64,000 nucleotides of DNA. It comes from Dyella sedimenti. Its GTDB lineage: Bacteria > Pseudomonadota > Gammaproteobacteria > Xanthomonadales > Rhodanobacteraceae. Position numbers and translations under genes: made by a program. Below are positions 17,801 through 27,218 of this stretch, piece after piece. The notes beneath the pieces were generated by a model. That model was given only the letters and a program-made list of their open reading frames with translations. It was not told the DNA's origin and did no database searches. How positions within the stretch are numbered: the stretch's first letter is position 1; the number at the start of each line of letters is the position of its first letter. The DNA lies in assembly GCF_022760995.1 (NCBI RefSeq), contig NZ_JAKWJO010000010.1, forward strand, positions 1 to 64,000, written 5' to 3'.

Positions 17801-19450
17801 ATGCCTCGCACGCTGATCGCCCTCGCGCTTGCCGCGAGCTTGTCCGCCACCGCCATCGCCGCGGTGCCTACGCCCGAACAACCCGGCCTTGCGCAGATCC
17901 GCCAGAGCGACCTGCGTGCCGATATCGGTTTTCTCGCCTCCGATGCGCTGCAGGGGCGCATGTCGCTGCAGCCTGGCGACGATGCCGCCGCGCAGTGGGT
18001 GGCGTCGGAATTCGCCAAGGCGGGCCTCAAGCCCATCGCCACCGATGCGCAGGGCCAGCCGGGCTACCTGCAGGCGGTGCCGCTAGTCGAATACCGTCCC
18101 GATGCGAAGGCCACGCGGCTCACGCTCACGCGCCAGGGCAAGGCCGTGGAATGGAAGGACCCGGAGGTATCGGGGTCCTTCCCGACCGACCAGGACGTGG
18201 CCGCGCCGGTGGTGTTCGCCGGCTACGGCATCACCGCGCCGGAGCTGGGCTACGACGACTACGCCGGCCTGGACGTGAAAGGCAAGGTGGTGGTGGTGTT
18301 CGACCACGAGCCGCAGGAGACCGACGCGCATTCCATCTTCAACGGCACCGGCAACACGCGCTACGCCACCGGCTACGTGAAGGTGCTCAATGCGCAGGAA
18401 CACGGCGCGGTGGCCGTGCTGCTGGCGCCGGAGCCCTCGCACAACCATCCCTCCGCGCAGGAGATCCGCACGCGCATCGGCCACCACGCCGAGCACGCGG
18501 CCAATCCGATCCCCGCGCAGGCGCTGGCGGACAGTCCGCTGCATATTCCCAGCATGGTGATCTCGGCGGCGGTGGCCGACCAGCTGCTGTCCACCAGCGG
18601 CACCACGCCGGCCGCGTTGCAGTCGGCCATCGACAAAGACCTCAAGCCGCGCTCGCAGGCGCTGCCGGATACCGCGATCAGCCTGCATCTGCACAACAGC
18701 TCGCGCCGCGAGGCGACGACCTGGAACGCGGTGGGACTGGTAGAGGGCAGCGATCCCAGGCTCGCGCCCGAGACCATCATCATCAGCGCGCATCACGACC
18801 ATGACGGCGAAAGCGACGGCAAGATCTGGCACGGCGCCGACGACAACGCCTCGGGCACGGTGGGCGTGGTGACGCTGGCCCGCGCCTTCGCCGCCAATCC
18901 GGCCAAGCCGAAGCGCTCCATCCTGTTCGCCGTGTTCGCCGGGGAGGAGCGCGGCCTGCTGGGCGCGTACTATCTCGCCGCGCATCCGCTGCGCCCGCTG
19001 GACACCACGCGCGCCATGATCAACTTCGACATGATCGGCCGCGACGAGCAGCCCAGCCCGCAGACCGACGGCCTGATCCAGGTGCCGTCCGACACCGGCA
19101 ACCGGCTCAACCTGATCGGCGCCGCCTACAGCCCCGACTACCAGCGCACCGTGGCCAAGGCCAACGAGCAGGTGGGCCTCGTGCTCGACGACCGCTTCGA
19201 CCACGAATACGCGCTCAACGTGTTCTTCCGTTCCGACCAGTTCCCGTTCGTGCTGCACAACGTGCCGGCGTTCTGGTGGTTCACCGGCTTCCATCCGGAC
19301 TACCACCATCCCAGCGACACCGCCGACAAGATCGACTATCCGAAGATGGCCAAGATCCTCAAGCTGGCCTACCTGAGCGCTTGGCAGTTCGCCGACGAGG
19401 CCACGCCACCGCGCTTCGTCTCCCATCCGGGCAGCGTGGAAAAGCACTGA
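17801..19450 (+). CDS. Exported M28-family zinc aminopeptidase
   Basis: A 549-aa metallopeptidase with a signal peptide (MPRTLIALALAASLSATAIA). The co-catalytic zinc ligands of family M28 are all visible: His in SAHHDHDG, bridging Asp in HGADDNASG, Glu-Glu in FAGEERGLLG, Asp in NFDMIGRD and His in DYHHPSDT. A protease-associated (PA) insert lies before the catalytic part (FAGYGITAPELGYDDYAG to HIPSMVIS). It probably removes N-terminal residues from peptides in the periplasm or outside the cell. GGGAGCC precedes the ATG. Related long M28/PA proteins are common in Xanthomonadales. It is not obviously part of the glycan locus upstream. Confidence 0.92.
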   Translation: MPRTLIALALAASLSATAIAAVPTPEQPGLAQIRQSDLRADIGFLASDALQGRMSLQPGDDAAAQWVASEFAKAGLKPIATDAQGQPGYLQAVPLVEYRPDAKATRLTLTRQGKAVEWKDPEVSGSFPTDQDVAAPVVFAGYGITAPELGYDDYAGLDVKGKVVVVFDHEPQETDAHSIFNGTGNTRYATGYVKVLNAQEHGAVAVLLAPEPSHNHPSAQEIRTRIGHHAEHAANPIPAQALADSPLHIPSMVISAAVADQLLSTSGTTPAALQSAIDKDLKPRSQALPDTAISLHLHNSSRREATTWNAVGLVEGSDPRLAPETIIISAHHDHDGESDGKIWHGADDNASGTVGVVTLARAFAANPAKPKRSILFAVFAGEERGLLGAYYLAAHPLRPLDTTRAMINFDMIGRDEQPSPQTDGLIQVPSDTGNRLNLIGAAYSPDYQRTVAKANEQVGLVLDDRFDHEYALNVFFRSDQFPFVLHNVPAFWWFTGFHPDYHHPSDTADKIDYPKMAKILKLAYLSAWQFADEATPPRFVSHPGSVEKH

Positions 19451-19823
19451 CCGGATATGCCATGCGACGTCGCCGGGCGTATCCAACGCTTCCTTAAAGC
19501 ACGCCCGCATTGCTCCCTCCCCTGGGGAGGGAGCTGCGAGGACATTGAACAAATTCAATGACTGGCGGTGTCGCGGCATGTGGCCGTCGTCATTACACGG
19601 ATGGCGCGGCGACCAAGGCATTGCGAGTGACGTGAAGCCTTGTAGTCAGACGCATGCGGCATCGGTGCGCATCCATCGAGGCGATGCGCCTCATCGGAAT
19701 TGCACTGGCAACCGCCCCCAACCCGTGTAGACTCGGCCCGGTTGCCAATGACACCGCCATGCGTGCGCCTTGCCGCGCGCATGACCGACGAACGAGTGAT
19801 TCCTCCGGCGAAGAGGTCCCTCC
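19451..19823. other. Intergenic region (373 bp) with two inverted repeats
   Basis: I see no gene here. It holds a C/G palindrome (19512-19534) and an A+T-richer inverted repeat, CATTGAA-CAAA-TTCAATG (19543-19560), that could be an operator for the downstream serine hydrolase gene. The GAAGAGGTCCCTCC just before 19824 is a plausible ribosome-binding region. No convincing -35/-10 pair could be placed. Confidence 0.4.
19512..19534. repeat. Perfect C/G palindrome, 11-bp arms
   Basis: GCTCCCTCCCC and GGGGAGGGAGC are perfect complements around a single T. It is related in style to the CCCTCTCCC palindromes at 146, 44639 and 49975, and sits 62 bp after the M28 gene. No T-run follows. Confidence 0.5.
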
Positions 19824-21803
19824 ATGTGGATGCGTTGCGTTGTGCTGATGGCCTGGCTTGGATTGGCGATGCCGGTGATGGCGGCCAGTCCGCATCCGCC
19901 CGCCGCTGTGGCGGCGAAGGCGGATACGCCCAAGGTCACCTCGGCGGGCACCCAGTTCGTCGTGCCCGCCGAATGGTCCCTGCATGCCGCCGGCGCCAAG
20001 GTGACGCTGGCGCCGCCGGAAGCGGGCTCGCAGGTGGCGCTGGTCGATGTGAAGGCGGCGGATGCCGACGCGGCGGTGGCCCAGGCATGGAAGGCGTATG
20101 CGCCGGCCAGGCACTGGCCGCTGCAGGTCGCCACCGATAGCGCGCCACGCGACGACTGGGACCAGATCCGCATCTACGAGTACGAAACCTCCGCCAACGA
20201 CAAGCGCGGCGTCAGCGCCATCGCCTTTCGCCATGGCAAGCAATTCACCGTGCTGATCTACGACGTGGCCAACGACGTGGGCGAGAAGCGCGCCTCGCAG
20301 CTGCGCGCGATCTCCGACCGCCTGCTGCCCAGGGGCTACAAGCGCGAGAGCTTCGCGCATCGCAAGGCGCATGCGCTGGATGCCGGGCGCATCGAGGCGC
20401 TCAAGGACTTCGTGGACGGTGCGCGCAAGGCTTATGACGTACCCGGCGTGGGGTTGGGCCTGATCGACCATGGCAAGGTGGTGTTCGCCGGCGGACTGGG
20501 CGTGCGCGAGGTGGGCAAGGTCGACCCCATCGATGCCGAGACGCTGTTCATGATCGCGTCCAACACCAAGGCGCTGACCACGCTGATGCTGGCGCGCCTG
20601 GTGGACGAGAAGAAGTTCGGCTGGGATACGCCGGTCGTGGAGGTGATGCCCTCGTTCAAGCTGGGCAACGCCGACACCACGCGCCAGGTGCTGATCCGCC
20701 ACCTGATCTGTGCCTGCACCGGCATGCCGCGCCAGGACATGGAATGGCTGCTCAACAGTCGCGACGCCACGCCGGAAACCGTGATGAAGGCGCTGGCCGG
20801 CATGCAGCCCACCAGCAAGTTCGGCGAGTTGTTCCAGTATTCCAACCTGATGGCGGCCGCGGCCGGCTACATCGGCGCGCACGTGCTGTATCCCGACCTG
20901 GAACTGGGCGCGGCCTACGACCTGGCGATGCAAAAGCAGGTGTTCGATCCGCTGGGCATGCGCCAGACCACCTTCGACTACGACCGCGCCATGCTGGGCG
21001 ACCACGCCACGCCACACGGGCTGGACGTGGACGGCCATGTGGCCGTGGCCAGCATGGCCATCAACGACACCATCCGTGCCGCGCGGCCGGCCGGCGCCGC
21101 CTGGAGTTCGGTGGCCGACCTGCTGCGCTACGTGCAGGTGGAACTGGCCGAGGGCCTGCTGCCGGACGGCAAGCGCTACGTGTCCAAGGAAGCCCTGCTG
21201 GAACGCCGCAAGCCCAATGTCGCCATCGGCACCACCGCCAGCTACGGCATGGGCCTGATGGTGGACCGCACCTGGGGCGTGCCGGTGGTGCACCATGGCG
21301 GCGACCTGGCCGGTTTCCACTCGGACATGCTGTGGCTGCCAGAACAGGGCGTGGGCGCGGTGATCCTCACCAACGCGGACACGGGCGCCTATCTGCGTGG
21401 CCCATTCCAGCGTCGCCTGCTGGAAGTGCTGTTCGACGGCAAGCCGCTGGCGCAGGGCGACATCGACGCGGGCGTGAAGCGGCTCAAGGCGCAGATCGCC
21501 GCCCAGCGCAAGCGGCTCGCCGTGCCCGCCGATACCGGCGAAGTGGCGAAGCTGGCGGACGATTACCGCAACCCGGCCCTGGGCAGCATCCACGTGGATC
21601 ACGAGGGCAAGGCGGTACTGTTCAACTTCGGCGCGTGGCGCAGCGAGGTGGCCTCGCGCCGCAACGACGATGGCTCGATCTCGTTCGTGACCATCTCGCC
21701 GGGTTCGGACGGCTTCGAGTTCGTCGTCGCCGGCACGGCGGCCAACCGCCAGCTGGTGCTGCGCGACGGACAGCACGAGTACGTGTACGACGCGGTGAAG
21801 TAG
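19824..21803 (+). CDS. Exported serine hydrolase, beta-lactamase/PBP4*-family
   Basis: A 659-aa protein with a signal peptide (MWMRCVVLMAWLGLAMPVMA). The class C beta-lactamase-like fold begins near residue 185. The nucleophile motif SNTK is at 246-249, the YSN motif is in LFQYSNLMA, and HHGGDLAGF replaces the KTG triad, as is normal for this hydrolase family (esterase or D-peptidase rather than antibiotic hydrolase). An extra N-terminal domain of about 140 residues (residues 35-175) precedes it and a C-terminal lipocalin-like domain follows (EVAKLADDYRNPALGSI). Likely periplasmic; substrate unknown. It stands alone, with the next gene 74 bp downstream in the same direction. Confidence 0.87.
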   Translation: MWMRCVVLMAWLGLAMPVMAASPHPPAAVAAKADTPKVTSAGTQFVVPAEWSLHAAGAKVTLAPPEAGSQVALVDVKAADADAAVAQAWKAYAPARHWPLQVATDSAPRDDWDQIRIYEYETSANDKRGVSAIAFRHGKQFTVLIYDVANDVGEKRASQLRAISDRLLPRGYKRESFAHRKAHALDAGRIEALKDFVDGARKAYDVPGVGLGLIDHGKVVFAGGLGVREVGKVDPIDAETLFMIASNTKALTTLMLARLVDEKKFGWDTPVVEVMPSFKLGNADTTRQVLIRHLICACTGMPRQDMEWLLNSRDATPETVMKALAGMQPTSKFGELFQYSNLMAAAAGYIGAHVLYPDLELGAAYDLAMQKQVFDPLGMRQTTFDYDRAMLGDHATPHGLDVDGHVAVASMAINDTIRAARPAGAAWSSVADLLRYVQVELAEGLLPDGKRYVSKEALLERRKPNVAIGTTASYGMGLMVDRTWGVPVVHHGGDLAGFHSDMLWLPEQGVGAVILTNADTGAYLRGPFQRRLLEVLFDGKPLAQGDIDAGVKRLKAQIAAQRKRLAVPADTGEVAKLADDYRNPALGSIHVDHEGKAVLFNFGAWRSEVASRRNDDGSISFVTISPGSDGFEFVVAGTAANRQLVLRDGQHEYVYDAVK

Positions 21804-21877
21804 CAAGCCATCGGTTGGGCTTCGCGGCAAGCCGAAGCCCGCTACCATGCGGGTAACGCAACAGACAGGGACGTGGC

Positions 21878-22858
21878 ATGGGCAAGCGCGGCGTATGGGT
21901 TGGCGTGGTGCTGGCCGGCATGGCTTCGATGGTTGCAGCGCAGGAGCGCCAGCGTTTGCCGACGGTGTACGAGGCGGGGCATTTCTACGCCACGCCCACG
22001 CTGGCCGATGGCCGCTCGCTGCGGCTCCTGGTGGATACCGGAGGTGGGGGCGGCAGCGGCTGGTACGTCATGGCGCGATCGGCCGCTTCGCGGCTGGGGC
22101 TGAAGACCAGCCCATGCAAGTTCGATGAGGCGACGGTCGACGTCGTCGAGGCGATACCGTTCCGCGCTGGGCAGGGCCTGCCCGCTTCCATCGATACGCC
22201 CTGCCGCTCGGCGGCGCTGGTCATCGACGGCCTTGCCCCTGGCGACGACGAAGATGGCCAGCTCGGCGCCGGCTATCTGCCCGGACGCCTATGGACCTTC
22301 GACTATCCGGCCCGGGCGCTCTGGTTGGAGCGGGCGGATTGGAAGCCGCAGCCGGACATGCATCGCATCGCGCTCGACCTGCCTCGAAATGCGCATGGCC
22401 GCGTCACCCTGGGCATGGGGCGCATCGCGTTGAAAGTGGATGGTCAGTCCCTGGACCTGCTGCTCGATACCGGCGCCACCGCCAAGCCGACCGACGCGGG
22501 CAAGGCCACGGCGCCGTTGAACGGGCGGGGCGTCGGCGTGACCTCCTACATCACCACCAGCGTGCTGGATCGTTGGCATCGCGCGCATCCGTCGTGGCGC
22601 GTGATCGAGCATGGCGACGGGATGTCCGGCGGACGGCTGATCGAGGTGCCCGAGGTGGAGATCGCCGGCTGGCGCGTCGGGCCGATATGGTTTACCGAGC
22701 GCCTCGACGCCAATTTCGTGGGCATGTCGAACTATACGGACCAGCCCGTCACCGGCGCGGCAGGCGGCAATATCTTCCAGCATTTCCGCATGACGCTGGA
22801 TTACCCGGCGGGCGCCGCCTGGTTCGCCTGCATCACCGACTGCCGCCCCGCCGACTAG
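21878..22858 (+). CDS. Exported aspartyl-protease-like protein with two DTG motifs
   Basis: I do not recognise a named family. The 326-aa protein has a signal peptide (MGKRGVWVGVVLAGMASMVAAQ) and two hydrophobic-hydrophobic-Asp-Thr-Gly motifs: LRLLVDTGGGGGSG (Asp53) and LDLLLDTGATAKPTD (Asp197). That is the arrangement of a bilobal aspartic protease, with the two aspartates 144 residues apart, shorter than pepsin's spacing. A CITDCRP near the C-terminus and Cys80/Cys109 could form disulfides. A pair of fused retropepsin-like domains is the best structural guess; enzymatic activity is unproven. A possible Shine-Dalgarno is ACAGGGACG before the ATG. Confidence 0.6.
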   Translation: MGKRGVWVGVVLAGMASMVAAQERQRLPTVYEAGHFYATPTLADGRSLRLLVDTGGGGGSGWYVMARSAASRLGLKTSPCKFDEATVDVVEAIPFRAGQGLPASIDTPCRSAALVIDGLAPGDDEDGQLGAGYLPGRLWTFDYPARALWLERADWKPQPDMHRIALDLPRNAHGRVTLGMGRIALKVDGQSLDLLLDTGATAKPTDAGKATAPLNGRGVGVTSYITTSVLDRWHRAHPSWRVIEHGDGMSGGRLIEVPEVEIAGWRVGPIWFTERLDANFVGMSNYTDQPVTGAAGGNIFQHFRMTLDYPAGAAWFACITDCRPAD

Positions 22859-22923
22859 CGGCAGTCCTTTCATTCATCATCGGCATGTGGGCTATGCTCG
22901 CGGACATGCCTTGAGGGAGCCGC

Positions 22924-23880
22924 ATGGTGCGCGAGCTGTATCCGGAGATCGAACCCTATCGCACGCTGCGCCTGGCGGTGGACGATATCCACGAGCTGTA
23001 CGTGGAAGAATGCGGCAATCCGCAAGGGCTGCCGGTGGTGTTCCTGCATGGCGGGCCGGGCGCGGGACTGTCGCCCTACCACCGCCGCTTCTTCGATCCG
23101 GCGCGCTACCGCATCGTGCTGTTCGACCAGCGCGGCGCCGGCAAGTCCACGCCCCCGGCGGAGCTGCGCCACAACACGACCTGGCACCTGGTGGCCGATA
23201 TCGAGGCCATCCGCGAGTACCTGGGCATCGAGCGCTGGGTGGTGTTCGGCGGTTCGTGGGGCTCGACGCTGGCGCTGGCCTATGCGCAGGCGCATCCCGA
23301 GCGGGCGCTCGGACTGGTGTTGCGCGGCATCTTCCTGGGACGGCCTGGCGAACTGCGCTGGTTCAATGAATGTGATGGCGGCGCTTCGTGGATCTTTCCC
23401 GAGCGCTGGGCGCGCTATCTCGCGCATATTCCCGAGCCCGAGCGCGGCAACATGGTGGAAGCCTACTGGCGCCGCCTGGACAGCGACGACGAGGCGGTGC
23501 GCCTGGCCGCCGCCATGGCCTGGGGAAACTGGGAGGGCGGCAGCACTGCGCTGGTCCATGACCCGGACGAGCCGGGCAGCTTCGGCGACCCGCAGGTGGC
23601 GATCAACGTGGCGCGCGCCGAGGCCCACTATTTCCGCCACGCCGTGTTCCTGGAACCCGGCCAGCTGTTGCGCGACATCGGTCGCATCCGGCATATCCCG
23701 GCCACCATCGTGCATGGCCGCTACGACATCATCTGTCCGGTGAAAAGTGCCCACGACCTGGGCCAGGCTTGGCCCGAGGCACGTCTGCGCATCGTGCTGG
23801 CGGGCCATAGCGCCGCCGATCCGGCCATCGTCGACGTGCTGGTGAGCGCCACGGATGCATTGGCGGACAGGTACGGCTGA
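22924..23880 (+). CDS. pip: Proline iminopeptidase
   Basis: Alpha/beta-hydrolase of 318 aa, the usual length for Pip (S33). HGGPGAG (residues 42-48) forms the oxyanion region, DQRGAGKSTP follows, and the nucleophile Ser111 sits in GGSWGS. The triad Asp is in HGRYDIICP and the His in AGHSAAD. It removes N-terminal proline from peptides in the cytoplasm. GAGGGAGCCGC precedes the ATG. The His context AGHSA is the normal Pip form. It follows exported peptidases in the same direction but is separated by its own upstream space. Confidence 0.94.
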   Translation: MVRELYPEIEPYRTLRLAVDDIHELYVEECGNPQGLPVVFLHGGPGAGLSPYHRRFFDPARYRIVLFDQRGAGKSTPPAELRHNTTWHLVADIEAIREYLGIERWVVFGGSWGSTLALAYAQAHPERALGLVLRGIFLGRPGELRWFNECDGGASWIFPERWARYLAHIPEPERGNMVEAYWRRLDSDDEAVRLAAAMAWGNWEGGSTALVHDPDEPGSFGDPQVAINVARAEAHYFRHAVFLEPGQLLRDIGRIRHIPATIVHGRYDIICPVKSAHDLGQAWPEARLRIVLAGHSAADPAIVDVLVSATDALADRYG

Positions 23881-23924
23881 TTCGGTCAAAGAATGATGTA
23901 GCAGACTGATCCACAGGGGGAGCA

Positions 23925-24392
23925 ATGCCTAGGCAACAGCGAAAGCTCGTGTTGGTCCTGGTCTTCGTGACGGGTCTGCTCATGGGAGCCATCGCCGGTT
24001 TTCTCGGTACCTTCATTCCCTACTACCGATACCACTTCGTCGTGCTGGATGGACCTGCGGGTGTCGTTGCCCGGGACTATGCGGCAACGGCCGCTCATCT
24101 GGCGAACATGGGGCTCGGCCGCGCACGGACCGTGCAAGAGATCGTGGACTACGACGTGAGGGCCGCCGGTGTGCAAAGCCTGCTCGCGGCCAGCGCGTAT
24201 TGCGCGATGAACGAGGGCAACCGGGCGACGACCAGGAGCGCCGCCATGGCGCTACGGGCCAGTCCCTATGTCCAGGATGCCCTGAAGGCCGCGGGACGAG
24301 AGCAAGTGATGCTTTCGCTCGACTATCTGGCGAACGCCCCGGACAAGGGCACTGGTTGTGCACCGTTCCAGCCATCGGTCCAAGGCATCTGA
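23925..24392 (+). CDS. Small membrane-anchored protein of unknown function
   Basis: A 155-aa protein I do not recognise. After a short basic N-terminus (MPRQQRK) comes one strong membrane segment (residues 8-30, LVLVLVFVTGLLMGAIAGFL), then a mostly helical, Ala-rich domain presumably facing the periplasm. Two cysteines (in ASAYCAMNEG and GTGCAPF) could pair. AGGGGGAGCA gives a strong ribosome-binding site before ATG 23925. No link to the neighbouring genes is evident. Confidence 0.6.
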   Translation: MPRQQRKLVLVLVFVTGLLMGAIAGFLGTFIPYYRYHFVVLDGPAGVVARDYAATAAHLANMGLGRARTVQEIVDYDVRAAGVQSLLAASAYCAMNEGNRATTRSAAMALRASPYVQDALKAAGREQVMLSLDYLANAPDKGTGCAPFQPSVQGI

Positions 24393-24535
24393 CAAGCCAA
24401 AACCGGAGCGTCATACGATCGAGTCTTGTATATAAGAAGGATGTATATCGCCAGAACGCCTGGTTATATGCACTGGCCGCATGATTTTGATTGGCCATCC
24501 AGATGGCTGAATAAGGTACTCTCGGGCGACACCAG
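24393..24535. promoter_or_regulatory. A+T-rich upstream region of the symporter gene
   Basis: This stretch is clearly richer in A+T than its surroundings (TTGTATATAAG, GATGTATATCG). It contains GCCATC-CA-GATGGC (24494-24507), a 6-2-6 inverted repeat, and a TTGATT that could be a -35 element with AATAAG about 17 bp downstream. It probably carries the promoter and perhaps an operator for the DAACS symporter. Confidence 0.4.
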
Positions 24536-25837
24536 GTGGGATGTCGTGCATTGAGTAACCATAGGGCGTGGTCATGGCGTGGGGTCGGGCAGCATGTGTT
24601 CGCGGCGTTCCTGGTCGCGGCCACGCTGCTTGGCGTCGCCGCCGGATGGCTGTGCCATCGGTTCCTTGCGCCGCCGCAGGCGGCCGCCGTCGCGGCGGGC
24701 CTGTCGGTCGTCACCGATGCGTTCCTGCGCCTGATCCGCATGATTATCGCGCCGCTGGTGTTCGCCTCGCTCACCTCGGCCGTCGCGCGCATGGGCGGCG
24801 CGGGCGACGTCGGGCGTATCGGTTTCAAGGCCCTGGCGTGGTTTCTTGGCGCTTCGTGCGTTTCGCTGGCGGTCGGCCTGGGCATGGCGCATTGGCTGCA
24901 GCCGGGAGCGGCGTTGCATATCCAGGCGCCGTCGTTGCCGACAACCATGCCTGGAAGCGCCGATGCGTCGGGATTCTCGCTGGCCGGTTTCGTGGCGCAC
25001 CTGATACCGCGTTCCATCGCCGAGGCGATGGCCGGCAACGAGATCCTGCAGGTGGTGGTGTTTTCGCTGTTCATGGGCACGGCGATGGCGTCGCTCAAGG
25101 AACGGGCGCAGCGGTTCGTGGAATTGGTGGAGCAGCTGTCCGCCGTCATGTTCAGGGTGACGGACTATGTCATGCGGTTCGCGCCACTGGCGATCTTCGC
25201 CGCCTTGGCCAGCGCGATAAGCGTGCATGGCATGGGCATCGTGGGAACCTATGCGCGCTTCGTGGCGGGGTTTTATCTTTCGCTGGGCATCCTGTGGGCA
25301 TTGCTGGCCGGGGCGCTGGCGATCGTCGTCGGGCTGCGCGGCCTGCGCCTGCTTGCCGGCATCCGGCAAACCGTGTGGTTGGCGTTCGCCACGTCATCGT
25401 CGGAGGCGGCCTATCCGCGCCTGCTCGAGGAGTTGGTGGCATTCGGCATTCCTCGCCGTATCGCGAGCTTCGTGCTGCCGCTGGGTTATTCCTTCAACCT
25501 GGACGGGGCGATGATGTATTGCACGTTTGCCGTCCTGTTCATCGCGCAGGCCTACGGCATCGAGCTGACGTGGGCGCAGCAGCTGTCGCTGTTCGGCATG
25601 CTGCTGGTGACCACCAAGGGCCTGGCCGGCGTTCCGCGCGCCGCCATCGCGGTGCTGGCGGTGACGCTGCATGATTTCCATTTGCCGGATGCCGGCCTGG
25701 CGCTGGTGCTGGCGGTCGACCACGTACTCGACATGGGGCGTTCGGCCACCAACATCGTGGGCAATGCCGTGGCCGCCACCGTGGTCGCTTCCTGGGAGCG
25801 GCGCGCCGGGCAGGTGCCTGGGGACGGCCATCCATGA
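24536..25837 (+). CDS. Dicarboxylate/amino acid:cation symporter (DAACS family)
   Basis: Inner-membrane symporter related to GltP/DctA, up to 433 aa with about eight membrane segments and two re-entrant loops. Family landmarks: TSSSEAAYPRLLEEL (serine-rich hairpin 1), PLGYSFNLDGAMMY (the NLDG substrate site of TM7) and DMGRSATNIVGNAVAATVV in TM8, where a DR-type substrate residue is replaced by DMGR. It should import a dicarboxylate or acidic/neutral amino acid with H+ or Na+. The start is uncertain: GTG 24536 opens the frame, TTG 24551 and GTG 24596 are alternatives, and none has a clear ribosome-binding site. The threonine synthase gene follows 42 bp later. Confidence 0.88.
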   Translation: MGCRALSNHRAWSWRGVGQHVFAAFLVAATLLGVAAGWLCHRFLAPPQAAAVAAGLSVVTDAFLRLIRMIIAPLVFASLTSAVARMGGAGDVGRIGFKALAWFLGASCVSLAVGLGMAHWLQPGAALHIQAPSLPTTMPGSADASGFSLAGFVAHLIPRSIAEAMAGNEILQVVVFSLFMGTAMASLKERAQRFVELVEQLSAVMFRVTDYVMRFAPLAIFAALASAISVHGMGIVGTYARFVAGFYLSLGILWALLAGALAIVVGLRGLRLLAGIRQTVWLAFATSSSEAAYPRLLEELVAFGIPRRIASFVLPLGYSFNLDGAMMYCTFAVLFIAQAYGIELTWAQQLSLFGMLLVTTKGLAGVPRAAIAVLAVTLHDFHLPDAGLALVLAVDHVLDMGRSATNIVGNAVAATVVASWERRAGQVPGDGHP

Positions 25838-25879
25838 CGCTCTTCTTTCCTTCCATCGTTACGTACCTGTCGAGGTCCC

Positions 25880-27085
25880 ATGCCTGCCATTGCCTATCTT
25901 GAATGTTCCCGCTGCCATGCGCGCCTGCCGGCCGACGTGCCGCAAACGCTCTGCACACAATGCACGGACCAGCCCGCCGGCGCGCTCTATGTGAGGTACG
26001 ACCTCGCCCACCTGCACGGCAGTTCGCCGCGGGAGGTCGTCGGCGAGGACGCCTCCTCGCCATGGAGCGGCATGTGGCGCTATCGCGCGGTGCTTCCCGA
26101 GGTGGCGCCGGTGACGCTGGGCGAGGGCTGGACGCCGATGCTGCGCAGCAAGCGGCACGGCGGCGTTTTCCTGAAGGAGGAGGGCGCCAATCCCACCGGC
26201 TCCTTCAAGGCGCGCGGCTTGGCGCTGGCCGTGACCATGGCCAGGCATTACGGCCTGCGCAAGCTGGCGATCCCCTCGGCGGGCAATGCCGCTGGCGCGC
26301 TGGCCGCCTATGCCGCGGCCGCGGATATCGAGGCGCATATCTTCATGCCGCGCGACGTGCCGCTGGCCAATGCGGTGGAAGCCGCAGCCTATGGCGCCAA
26401 GGTCACCCTGGTCGATGGCGTCATTTCCGATTGCGCGCGCATCGTGGGCGAACGCAAGCAGGCCGAGGGCTGGTTCGACATTTCCACGCTGAAGGAGCCC
26501 TTCCGCGTCGAGGGCAAGAAGACCATGGGCTACGAACTGGTCGAGCAGCTCGGCTGGGAATATCCCGACGCGGTGTTCTATCCCACCGGCGGCGGCGTGG
26601 GCCTTATCGGCATGTGGAAGGCGTTCGAGGAACTGGAGCGACTGGGCTGGGTGAGGCCCGGCAAGCGGCCGCGCATGTTCGCCATCCAGTCGTCCGGCTG
26701 CGCGCCGGTGGTGCAGGCCTTCGAGGAAGGCGCCAGCGCCAGCCGGATGTGGCAGGACCCGGCCACCGCGGCCTCGGGCCTGCGCGTGCCCAAGGCCTAT
26801 GGCGACTACATCATCCTGGACATCCTGCGCGCTTCCGGTGGCCAGGCCGTGGCCGTATCCGACGAGGCCATCTTCGCCTCGCTGCGCGACTGGGCCGCGA
26901 ACGAGGGCATCTTCCTCTCGCCGGAGGGCGCGGCGGCCACGGCCGCCTACGATCAGCTGCTGGCATCGGGCGTGCTCAGCGCCTCGGACCGAGTGGTCCT
27001 GTTCAACACGGGAGCCGGCCTGAAATATACCGACGTGGTCGCGGCGGCCCTCGGGCTTGCATCGGCTGGCCACACCGCTCGTTGA
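25880..27085 (+). CDS. thrC: Threonine synthase-like PLP enzyme with N-terminal zinc ribbon
   Basis: A 401-aa fold-type II PLP enzyme. The PLP lysine is Lys110 in ANPTGSFKARG; the phosphate-binding loop is PTGGGVGL; the substrate loop is PSAGNAAGA. Four cysteines (Cys9, Cys12, Cys25, Cys28) form a zinc-ribbon-like N-terminus seen in one branch of threonine synthases. It would convert O-phosphohomoserine to threonine. It is not next to other threonine genes, so it may be a second, paralogous enzyme acting on a related amino acid; the adjacent DAACS symporter is compatible with amino-acid metabolism. Start ATG 25880 fits the conserved N-terminus. Confidence 0.82.
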   Translation: MPAIAYLECSRCHARLPADVPQTLCTQCTDQPAGALYVRYDLAHLHGSSPREVVGEDASSPWSGMWRYRAVLPEVAPVTLGEGWTPMLRSKRHGGVFLKEEGANPTGSFKARGLALAVTMARHYGLRKLAIPSAGNAAGALAAYAAAADIEAHIFMPRDVPLANAVEAAAYGAKVTLVDGVISDCARIVGERKQAEGWFDISTLKEPFRVEGKKTMGYELVEQLGWEYPDAVFYPTGGGVGLIGMWKAFEELERLGWVRPGKRPRMFAIQSSGCAPVVQAFEEGASASRMWQDPATAASGLRVPKAYGDYIILDILRASGGQAVAVSDEAIFASLRDWAANEGIFLSPEGAAATAAYDQLLASGVLSASDRVVLFNTGAGLKYTDVVAAALGLASAGHTAR

Positions 27086-27218
27086 TGGCTGCTTATGCCG
27101 GCGGCTTGCGACGACAATCATGCGGCCGTCATGCTACATATCGGGGAGCATCTGCCTGGGTTGGAATCCATCGGATGTTTTGGTGCGGGGCAACATTGAC
27201 GAGAAAGGGAGATCGCCG

